Of a DNA stretch of 64,000 bases, positions 23,969-30,676 are shown piece after piece. The stretch spans positions 603,720 through 667,719 of the forward strand of contig NZ_WWCT01000001.1 of assembly GCF_009857605.1 (NCBI RefSeq), written 5' to 3'. This stretch comes from Duganella levis. GTDB taxonomy: Bacteria; Pseudomonadota; Gammaproteobacteria; Burkholderiales; Burkholderiaceae_D. Each line of letters begins with the position of its first letter. Position 1 is the first letter of the stretch. The position numbers and the translations under genes were made by a program. A model generated the notes under the pieces. The model had not been told where the DNA came from. It worked only from the letters and a program-made list of their open reading frames with translations, and did not search any database.

Positions 23969-25008
23969 TTTTGCTCTCCCGGCGCCGGCTCGCAGGTTTC
24001 GGTGATGCCGCCGTCGGCTGCCTTGCGGGCGACGGCGAAGCGGTCGTGGCGCTCGTCCAGCATCAGGCGCACCCCGCCATGCCGGGCGCGCGCCACTTGC
24101 GGCGGCGCCTGTTTGGCCAACGGCGCCGCCACCCGCATTGCCGAAGTCAGCAAGGCGGCCTGTTCGGGATTGGGACTGGTCAACTTGCCGGTGACCGGGT
24201 CTTTATAGGCCATGAGGCCGCCGCCGGACGGGGCCGCTTGCGTGCCTGGCTGATTCACGACCTGCACGTGCGGGAACCGCATCACGCCGTCCTGATCCGG
24301 CGCGGCCGCGTGCGCCGCCAGCGTCAGGCTGGCCATGCCGCCAGCGAACAGCCAACGGCGGCACCAGCGCTTGCGGAAACGTAAGGCCATCGCGCCAATA
24401 CACATCAACGCCACCGTCGCAGGTTCGGGGATGGCGTTGATACTGACGCTGTCGATGCCGATGTAGTTGCCGTTGAGACTGGTATCGTCGACCACGTAGC
24501 GGAAGCCGAAGCGGCCGCTGGCCGGTGCAGTCAGACCGTTAACCAGCACGGCACGTTGTCGCCAGCCGGTATCGAGGTCGGCTTCAAACGCCGTCAACAA
24601 AGAGAAACTGTTGCTGACGTCGGTGCTGGCGCCGCTGGTGCTGAAGTAGACTTCCACCCGGTCCAGCGCGCCCTCGCCCAGCAGGCGCAGCGAGAAGTTC
24701 AGCGACTCGCCGTTGTAGAGGTTGACTTCCGGCGTCAGCAACCAGTTGCTGACTTCGCCGCCGAACGCGGCATTGTTGAAGTTGGCCGCGATATAGGAAT
24801 CGGCGGGCCCGGCGGCAGCCGGGAAGAATCCCGGATTGCCCTGGAACCAGTTGGTGCTACCAGGCGGCGCACTGTTATTGATCAGCACCCAGCCGTTGGC
24901 GGGCAGCGTGCGGATGTCATCAAAACCCTCGACCAGCAAGGGCACAGCAACGGCGGAGCAACTGGCGGCGGCCATCAGCAGCCCCGCCAGATGGTTGATC
25001 GGCTTCAT
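23965..25008 (-). CDS. PEP-CTERM choice-of-anchor-type protein with a C-terminal extension
   Basis: A 347-residue secreted protein. Signal peptide (LAGLLMAAASCSAVAVP), a beta-sandwich of the choice-of-anchor type (WVLINNSAPPGSTNWFQGN, SNWLLTPEVNLYNGESLNF) to ~residue 192, then a PEP-CTERM anchor (PEPATVALMCIGAMALRFRK, 194-213). Normally the protein ends there. Here the frame continues with a second signal-like stretch (WLFAGGMASLTLAAHAAAP) and ~110 residues rich in Ala/Pro/Arg (VMRFPHVQVV, YKDPVTGKLTSPNPEQ). I recall a domain name 'post-PEP-CTERM-1' for similar tails, but could not check it. Alternatively two genes have fused. It is coupled to the metalloprotease gene. Confidence 0.78.
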   Translation of the reverse strand: MKPINHLAGLLMAAASCSAVAVPLLVEGFDDIRTLPANGWVLINNSAPPGSTNWFQGNPGFFPAAAGPADSYIAANFNNAAFGGEVSNWLLTPEVNLYNGESLNFSLRLLGEGALDRVEVYFSTSGASTDVSNSFSLLTAFEADLDTGWRQRAVLVNGLTAPASGRFGFRYVVDDTSLNGNYIGIDSVSINAIPEPATVALMCIGAMALRFRKRWCRRWLFAGGMASLTLAAHAAAPDQDGVMRFPHVQVVNQPGTQAAPSGGGLMAYKDPVTGKLTSPNPEQAALLTSAMRVAAPLAKQAPPQVARARHGGVRLMLDERHDRFAVARKAADGGITETCEPAPGEQK

Positions 25009-25156
25009 ATCATCTCCCGGGAAGGGTTATACGGCTCAACTTGCTGTGGTTTAGACCACAGGCCGTATTCCCAGGTTCCCGATGAGATAAAATTAATTTG
25101 CAGTTACCAGCTCCACCCGGTAAGCCTATCTCAACCAGATGGCTACAGAAGTGGCG

Positions 25157-25546
25157 TCAGGCCAGCGTGGTATCGATGCGCAGGCCGGCTTTCAACGTCA
25201 GCGTGACCGGCGTCTTTTCGGCGATTTCCGCCATGCGGGCTTGCTGCGCGGCGTCGATATCGCCGCCGATGGTCAGCGTGCGGCGGATCAGCAGGCTGCC
25301 GTCTTCCGCATGGGTCAGGTGCAGGGCGACGTCGACCGCTGTCACCGGCCATTGCTTGCGGTCGGCGTACATGCGCAGCGTGATGGTGGTGCAGGCGCCG
25401 AGGCTGGCCAGCAGGTAATCATATGGCGCCGGACCGGTGTCCTGGCCGCCGTTGCGGGCCGGTTCGTCGGCCGTCAGCGCGTGTCCGCTGACCTCGATTT
25501 GGGTGGTGTAATTGTCCTTACCGATGGAAGCTGTACCGCGTGCCAT
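25157..25546 (-). CDS. OsmC/Ohr-family peroxiredoxin-like protein
   Basis: A 129-residue cytoplasmic protein of the OsmC family, thiol-dependent reductases of organic hydroperoxides. Visible features are PYDYLLASLGACTTITLRMYADRK, with the family's conserved Cys in LGACT; the second redox Cys of classical OsmC/Ohr is not present in its usual place, so it belongs to the YhfA/one-Cys-like group and activity is less certain. It is a single gene. Confidence 0.85.
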   Translation of the reverse strand: MARGTASIGKDNYTTQIEVSGHALTADEPARNGGQDTGPAPYDYLLASLGACTTITLRMYADRKQWPVTAVDVALHLTHAEDGSLLIRRTLTIGGDIDAAQQARMAEIAEKTPVTLTLKAGLRIDTTLA

Positions 25547-25618
25547 ACCTTATTCCCTCTCAATGTTAAGCCAAGGTAAAGAAGCGTAAATGGCGCTAAT
25601 TCACGAATATGCAACTGG

Positions 25619-25624
25619 TATAAT
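25619..25624 (+). promoter_or_regulatory. Perfect -10 box (TATAAT) upstream of OMP receptor gene
   Basis: TATAAT occurs 39 nt before the start codon at 25664. No convincing -35 hexamer lies at the right distance. Just downstream is the short dyad TCTACCGTATAGA (25631-25643), which could bind a regulator. No Fur-type site is present here, unlike the other receptor genes. Confidence 0.45.
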
Positions 25625-25663
25625 GGCAACTCTACCGTATAGAGACGTTGTGCCGTCCAGATT

Positions 25664-27931
25664 ATGCAAAAGATCCTGCTTACCTGCTGCCTGACCGGCA
25701 GCGCTATTCTGCCAGCTTACGCCCAAAACGCCACTCCCGAAACGCCAGCCACCAAGCCAGCCAAGCCGACAACCGCCACCGTTCCTGCGCCCGCCAAGGC
25801 CAAGGAAGTGTTGCCGGAAGTGACCGTTTCCGCTGAGCGCCCGACCAACCGCATCGACCGCCAGGTCTACGATGTCAAGTCCGACATCTCCAGCACCAAT
25901 GGCACCGCCGCCGATGCGCTCAACAACGTGCCATCGGTCAACGTCGATCCCGACGGCACCGTCACGCTGCGGGGCAGCACCAATGTGCAGATCATGGTGG
26001 ACGGCAAGCCGTCGGCCATGCTGCAAGGCGATAACCGCGGCCCGGCATTGCAGGCGATGGCGGCCGACGATATCGAGTCGGTCGAGGTGATCAACAATCC
26101 CGGCGCGCAGTTCGGCAATGAAGCCGGCGGTGGTCCGATCCTGAATCTGGTGATGCGCCGCAACCGCAAGCCGGGTGGCATGGCCACCGTCAACAGTAAC
26201 GCCGGCACCGCCGGCCGCTACAACAGCGCCGTCAACGGCAGCTACAACGAAGGCCCGTGGGGCTTCCAGGGCAGCGCCAACGTGCGCCATGACGGCCGCA
26301 ACTCCACCGCCGACGTGGTGCGCGACACGCTGGACACCGGCACCGGCCAGTTCGTCCACAACAACCAGACCTCGGTCGGCCGCGGCCTGAACGACATGGC
26401 TGGTTTGAACGGCACCGTCAGCTACAACCTGAACCAGACCGACACCCTGACCGGCAGCGCCTCTTACAACAAGCGCACCAACGACCAGCAGTCCAGCGAC
26501 CATTACGTCAACGGCGCCACCAGCCTGATTCCGGCCGCCGACTACGTGCGCAGCACCAACCGCACCGGCGACAGCAACAACTATGGCTGGGGCGCGCGCT
26601 ACGACCACAAGGGCGATCTGCCGAACGAAACGCTGAAGATCGACCTGCGCGTGTCGGCCTCGGAAAACGACAACGTCAACAACTACGCCAACGCCTACGC
26701 CACGCCGGGCTGGATCGACACCAAGGCCAACCAGCGCAACCACAATGACACCCGCATCGTCGACTTCACCGGCGATTACGAGCGTCCACTGTGGGGCGGC
26801 ACCGCGAAGACCGGCTACAAGATCGCCACCAACGACAACAACGTCAACACGCTGTACACCGACATCAATCCGATCAGCGGCGCCGCCACCGTCAACAACG
26901 GCCGCACCAATGCCTATGAGCTGGATGAAACCGTGTACGCGCTGTACGGCACTTACCAGATGCGCCTGAACGACCGTTGGGGTGCGCTGGCCGGCCTGCG
27001 CGCCGAGTACACCGACATGGACATTAACCAGATCACCGGCAGTGTCGAGGCGAAGAATCACTACATCAACTACATCCCGAGCGCCTACGCCACGTACAAG
27101 GTCACGGACAACGCCAACCTGCGCTTCGCCTACGCGCGCCGGATTCGCCGTCCCAACGCCAACGACCTGAATCCGTATGTGACCTACCGCGACGAGTTCA
27201 ACGTCTTCTCGGGTAACCCGAACCTGAAGCCGACCAAGACCGATTCCTTCGAAGTGGGTTACGAGACCAAGATCGCCGGCCTGGAAACCAATCTGCGCGG
27301 CTACTACCGCAAGGACACCGATTCCATCGTCGACTACCGCTACTTCGTCGCGCCGAACGTGCTGTTGACCACCCGCGCCAACGGCGAAGGCAGCCATTCC
27401 AGCGGCCTGGAATTCACCGTGAGCGGCAAGCTGACGCCATCGCTGACGCTGAACACCAGCGGCAACCTGGCGCGCTCGCAGCAAAGCTTCTACGACGACA
27501 GCGGCAATCTGATCACGCGCACCGCCAACTCGCTGAGCGGCCGCGCGCGACTGAACTATTCGTACGACGCCGCCAACCAGATCCAGATGGCGCTGCAAAT
27601 GATGGGCAAAACCTTGTCCGGCCAGGGCTACCGTTCGGCCAACCACACCTTCAACATGAGCTGGCGCCACACCGTGACGCCGCAACTGACGCTGGTGGCC
27701 AACGTGACGGACCTGTTCAACACCAACAAGATGCAAACCATCATCGACAGCGACACGCTGCGCGAGACGAGCACCCGCCGCTTCGACGGCCGCGTGTTCT
27801 ATGTCGGCCTGTCGTACCGCTTCGGTGGCACCGCGTCCAGCAGCGAGCATCGCGAGGAAGGATGGGGCCCGCGCCCCGGTGGTCCGGGGGGTCCTGGCCC
27901 TGGCGCCGGCGGTCCGCCTCCTGGCGCGTAG
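25664..27931 (+). CDS. Outer-membrane beta-barrel TonB-receptor-like protein with Gly/Pro tail
   Basis: A 755-residue outer-membrane protein of the 'OMP beta-barrel family' (CarboxypepD-less TonB receptor group). Signal peptide to ~20, an Ala/Pro/Thr/Lys linker (~21-50), a TonB-box-like LPEVTVSAERP, plug (TAADALNNVPSVNVDPDGTV, NVQIMVDGKPSAMLQGD, DIESVEVINNPGAQFG) and a barrel rich in Asn/Tyr. The last strand VFYVGLSYRFGG is followed by a 31-residue Gly/Pro-rich tail, so the mature end lacks the usual terminal aromatic. Iron-chelate or other substrates are possible; the MTFA-type plug is shared with receptors of unknown ligand. Its terminator has been split by an IS element just downstream. 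Confidence 0.85.
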   Translation: MQKILLTCCLTGSAILPAYAQNATPETPATKPAKPTTATVPAPAKAKEVLPEVTVSAERPTNRIDRQVYDVKSDISSTNGTAADALNNVPSVNVDPDGTVTLRGSTNVQIMVDGKPSAMLQGDNRGPALQAMAADDIESVEVINNPGAQFGNEAGGGPILNLVMRRNRKPGGMATVNSNAGTAGRYNSAVNGSYNEGPWGFQGSANVRHDGRNSTADVVRDTLDTGTGQFVHNNQTSVGRGLNDMAGLNGTVSYNLNQTDTLTGSASYNKRTNDQQSSDHYVNGATSLIPAADYVRSTNRTGDSNNYGWGARYDHKGDLPNETLKIDLRVSASENDNVNNYANAYATPGWIDTKANQRNHNDTRIVDFTGDYERPLWGGTAKTGYKIATNDNNVNTLYTDINPISGAATVNNGRTNAYELDETVYALYGTYQMRLNDRWGALAGLRAEYTDMDINQITGSVEAKNHYINYIPSAYATYKVTDNANLRFAYARRIRRPNANDLNPYVTYRDEFNVFSGNPNLKPTKTDSFEVGYETKIAGLETNLRGYYRKDTDSIVDYRYFVAPNVLLTTRANGEGSHSSGLEFTVSGKLTPSLTLNTSGNLARSQQSFYDDSGNLITRTANSLSGRARLNYSYDAANQIQMALQMMGKTLSGQGYRSANHTFNMSWRHTVTPQLTLVANVTDLFNTNKMQTIIDSDTLRETSTRRFDGRVFYVGLSYRFGGTASSSEHREEGWGPRPGGPGGPGPGAGGPPPGA

Positions 27932-27939
27932 CCAATAAA

Positions 27940-27954
27940 AAAAGGCCCGATTTA
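27940..27954 (+). terminator. Left half of a bidirectional terminator interrupted by the IS element
   Basis: AAAAAAAGGCCCGATTTA before the IS and the sequence beginning TTAATCGGGCCTTTTT (29395-29410) after it rebuild the hairpin GGCCCGAT, loop TTA, ATCGGGCC, flanked by A- and T-runs. That is a typical terminator serving the plus-strand receptor gene and the minus-strand binding-protein gene. With 1440 bp between the halves it can no longer fold. Confidence 0.85.
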
Positions 27955-27989
27955 TGAACTGACCCCCAGTAGTTGGACGGTTTAATTTG

Positions 27990-28799
27990 CTAGGCAGCCA
28001 GGGGCTGAGTTCTGTATTGCACAGGGCTCAGCCCTTTTAGTTTCATCTTAATGCGATCATGATTGTAGTAGCTGATGTATTTCTTAATGCCGATTCGGAG
28101 TGCATCAATGCTGTCAAACTTGTTGAGGTAAAAGAATTCTGTTTTCAGCACCCCGAAGAAGCTTTCCATGGCGGCATTGTCCCAGCAGTTTCCTTTGCGT
28201 GACATGCTCTGCTTAATGCCTCTTTGCTGCAGCAAGCGCTTATAGGCCGGCATCCTGTAGTGCCAACCTTGATCGGAATGCAGCATCGGCCGTTCGCCAG
28301 GCTTGAGCTTACGCAGAGCCTTCTTCAACATGGCGCCGACGAGTTCATAGGCTGGTCGCCGAGCAGTCTCAAAAGCGATAATTTCACCGTTATACAAATC
28401 CATCACCGGCGACAAATACAGCTTCTCTCCCGCGACATTGAATTCGGTTACATCCGTCACCCATTTCTCATTGGCGTTGGCGGCGCGGAAGTCGCGATCC
28501 AAGGTGTTCTCAGCTGCCTGCCCGATCTCACCTCGGTAGGACCGATATTTCTTAGGCCGTACCAATGATTTGAGTCCGAGTTCATTCATCAGACGCTGTA
28601 CTTTTTTGTGATTGATGTGCTGTCCCTGCTGTCCAAGAGCGGCGGTGACGCGGCGATATCCATAGCGTCCACGATGGCGATCGAAGATGCGCTGGATCTG
28701 CTTCTTAACCTTCTGTTCCCCATCCAGCGTTTGCGAGACCTTCTGTTGATAATAGAAAGTGCTACGCGGCAGCCCTGCACACTTGAGCAGACCCGCCAA
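27990..28799 (-). CDS. IS3-family transposase OrfB (DDE integrase)
   Basis: A 269-residue frame with an HTH_21-like beginning (IFDRHRGRYGYRRVTAALGQQ) and a retroviral-type integrase core. The DDE residues are Asp in EKWVTDVTEF, Asp in MLHSDQGWHY and Glu in CWDNAAMESFFGVLKTE. The -1 frame is open further upstream to the frameshift site, so in the fused OrfAB protein it is entered by slippage at CAAAAAG near 28836-28842 rather than by its own start; the TTG at 28799 is only a nominal start. The frame ends about 12 nt before the left inverted repeat and looks intact. Confidence 0.93.
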   Translation of the reverse strand: MAGLLKCAGLPRSTFYYQQKVSQTLDGEQKVKKQIQRIFDRHRGRYGYRRVTAALGQQGQHINHKKVQRLMNELGLKSLVRPKKYRSYRGEIGQAAENTLDRDFRAANANEKWVTDVTEFNVAGEKLYLSPVMDLYNGEIIAFETARRPAYELVGAMLKKALRKLKPGERPMLHSDQGWHYRMPAYKRLLQQRGIKQSMSRKGNCWDNAAMESFFGVLKTEFFYLNKFDSIDALRIGIKKYISYYNHDRIKMKLKGLSPVQYRTQPLAA

Positions 28800-28825
28800 C
28801 GGAAAGTGCTGCCTTAGTTCAGCGA

Positions 28826-29350
28826 CTACTTGCGCTTTTTGCGCGTTGTCGCCTTCTGTCGCTGAACTAAGGCTTCTAACTTTTTTAAGTACGCATTCTC
28901 CATGCGCAGCTGATCGATTTCTGCCAGCAAGTCTTTCTTGCTACGGCTTTCGTCGTCAGTGGTGGTAGGTGTTTGAGCGTTCGGGAAATCGGGCATTTGG
29001 GGCGGTCGTCCACGTTTTCGTGGTTTCAGAGCATCTACACCACCGCTATGATAGCAGTGCTCCCATGTGGCAAGGCATCCAGCACTGCGAATACCCATAG
29101 CAATAGCCGTCTCGGCATAAGACCAATGGTTCTTCCACATGTTTTTCAACGCACGTAGACGAAAGGCAGCGTCATAGTGCTCGAATTTCTTGCGTAGCCC
29201 AGCCGCTCCATACCGCTCATGCAATGCAACCCAGAGCTTTACCATTCTTGCTGACACACCATTGTTTCTGGCTATCGCAGCGCATGTGAATCTGCCCGAG
29301 GCATATTGCTTTACTACCGAACGTTTAAATCACTCGTCAAACTTAGTCAT
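28826..29350 (-). pseudogene. IS3-family OrfA with premature stop at codon 7
   Basis: The reading frame from ATG 29350 gives MTKFDE, then TGA (29332-29330), then continues in the same frame as FKRSVVKQYASG, a standard IS150-type OrfA beginning with the helix-turn-helix. So a single base change, perhaps CGA to TGA, has put a stop in the seventh codon. Downstream the frame stays open to 28826 (coiled-coil DQLRMENAYLKKLEALVQRQ, then the slippage region). The first start after the stop is GTG 29257, behind the DNA-binding part. Unless TGA is read through, the element is probably unable to make full transposase. Confidence 0.85.
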
Positions 29351-29351
29351 G

Positions 29352-29387
29352 AAAAAACCCCGAAAGTTGTGTCCAACTTTCGGGGTT
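29352..29387 (-). terminator. Rho-independent terminator at the upstream end of the IS element
   Basis: Bases 29356-29368 (AACCCCGAAAGTT) pair perfectly with 29375-29387, a 13-bp stem with a 6-nt loop. On the minus strand the stem runs into TTTTTT. It lies just before the orfA start codon, overlapping the terminal repeat. It would stop transcripts entering from the neighbouring binding-protein gene. Confidence 0.8.
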
Positions 29388-29413
29388 CAGTTCATTAATC
29401 GGGCCTTTTTACT

Positions 29414-30577
29414 TTACTTGATCACTGCCAGCTTCTGACGGTGGCCACCTTTGAAGGTGTAGATGGTCAGCAGACCATCCTGAACGTCCCCATTGGCGTC
29501 GAACGAGATATTCCCCAACAGGCCTTTGTGCTTCAGCTTTGCCAGTTGCGGCAGGTATTTCGCCGGATCTGGCGAACCGGCTTTCTGCATCGCTTCAACC
29601 ATCATCATCAGCGCATCGTAGGCATACGGTGCGTAAGTCTGCACCTCGATGCCGTAGCGCTTCTTATACGCGACGCGGAAGTCTTCCATGCCCTTTTCCT
29701 GCGCCGGCTCGACGCCGCCCGCTTCGGCGCAGATCACCTGGCCGTCGCTCATGCCGTCGCCGGTCAGGCGCGGCACCGAGTCCGAACACATGCCGTCGCC
29801 GCCCATGAACTTGACCGGGAAGCCCAGTTGCTTCATCTGGCGCAGCATCGGCGCGGCCACCGCGTCCATGCCGCCGAAGAAGACCATATCAGGCTTGGTG
29901 GCCTTGATGGCGGTCAGGATCGCCATCAGGTCGGTCGCTTTGTCGTTGGTGTACTGGGTCGAAACGATGGTGGTGCCGGTGGCGGCGCCAGTGCGTTTGA
30001 CGGTCTTGCTGAATTCATCAGCCAGGCCTTTGCCGTAGGACGTACGGTCGTCCACCACGGCGATGCGCTTTACCTTCATGGTCTGCATCGCGTAACGCGC
30101 CAGCGCAGGGCCGAGCTGCTCGTCGTTGGCGATATTGCGGAAGGTGGTGTTGTAACGCTGGTGCGTGTACTGCGGCGCACTGGCCGACGGCGTAATCTGC
30201 GGAATGCCGGCGTCATAATACAGGCGCGAGGCCGGAATCGTGGTGCCGGAGGTCTCATGACCGATCACGCCCAGCACCTTGGAATCCACCAGTTTCTGCG
30301 CCACGGTGGTGGCTTGTTTCGGATCGCCGGCGTCGTCTTCGGCCTGCATTACGATCTTGTATTTTTTACCACCAATGACCACGCCCTTGGCGTTCAACTC
30401 ATCGACCGCCATGCGCGCGCCGTTTTCATTGTCCTTGCCCAGGTGGGCGATCGGGCCGGAAGTGGCGGCCACGTGGCCGATCTTGATGGTGTCTTCCGCT
30501 TGCACGGAGGCGGCGCCCGCAGCGCCGATAAAGGCCAGCGCCAGTGCGCGGCATACTGTTTTTGTTGTGAACTGCAT
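29414..30577 (-). CDS. Branched-chain amino-acid-type ABC substrate-binding protein
   Basis: A 387-residue periplasmic binding protein of the LivJ/LivK (Peripla_BP_6) type. Signal peptide (RALALAFIGAAGAASVQA) then IKIGHVAATSGPIAHLGKDNENGARMAVDELN, GVIGHETSGTTIPASRLYYDAGIPQITPSA, YKKRYGIEVQTYAPYAYDALMMM. ATG 30577 (MQFTTKTVCR) starts the signal peptide; the frame is open far upstream but runs antisense to a kinase gene. No livHMGF transporter genes are adjacent, so it is an orphan binding protein whose partners are elsewhere. It faces the interrupted terminator 3 to 20 nt after its stop. Confidence 0.9.
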   Translation of the reverse strand: MQFTTKTVCRALALAFIGAAGAASVQAEDTIKIGHVAATSGPIAHLGKDNENGARMAVDELNAKGVVIGGKKYKIVMQAEDDAGDPKQATTVAQKLVDSKVLGVIGHETSGTTIPASRLYYDAGIPQITPSASAPQYTHQRYNTTFRNIANDEQLGPALARYAMQTMKVKRIAVVDDRTSYGKGLADEFSKTVKRTGAATGTTIVSTQYTNDKATDLMAILTAIKATKPDMVFFGGMDAVAAPMLRQMKQLGFPVKFMGGDGMCSDSVPRLTGDGMSDGQVICAEAGGVEPAQEKGMEDFRVAYKKRYGIEVQTYAPYAYDALMMMVEAMQKAGSPDPAKYLPQLAKLKHKGLLGNISFDANGDVQDGLLTIYTFKGGHRQKLAVIK

Positions 30578-30676
30578 AAAGTCCTCGTAGGTTAACAGCG
30601 TTAGAATACCAGACACCGGCAGACGTTTGCCAATTCCCCCTTGCACAAAGGGCAGATTACAGTAAGATAACTGCCC

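Larger units (their letters stand above)
27955..29394 (-). mobile_element. IS3-family insertion sequence (1440 bp, IS150-like group)
   Basis: A complete element bounded by imperfect 24-bp terminal inverted repeats (27955-27978 and 29371-29394; 20 of 24 positions match, both beginning TGAACTGA and ending AGTTGGAC). It is flanked by a 3-bp direct repeat TTA (27952-27954 and 29395-29397), as expected for the IS3 family. It carries orfA and orfB on the minus strand with a DDE catalytic triad in orfB and a likely -1 frameshift at CAAAAAG between them. OrfA holds a premature stop. Such elements move by a copy-paste circle intermediate. The repeats and fresh duplication suggest a recent insertion. 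Confidence 0.93.

Noticed and set aside
25601..27850. Long minus-strand open frame (749 codons) opposite the OMP receptor
   Set aside because: Val/Gly/Arg/Ala-rich product with no domain; it mirrors the receptor codons in high-GC DNA and lacks a ribosome-binding site.
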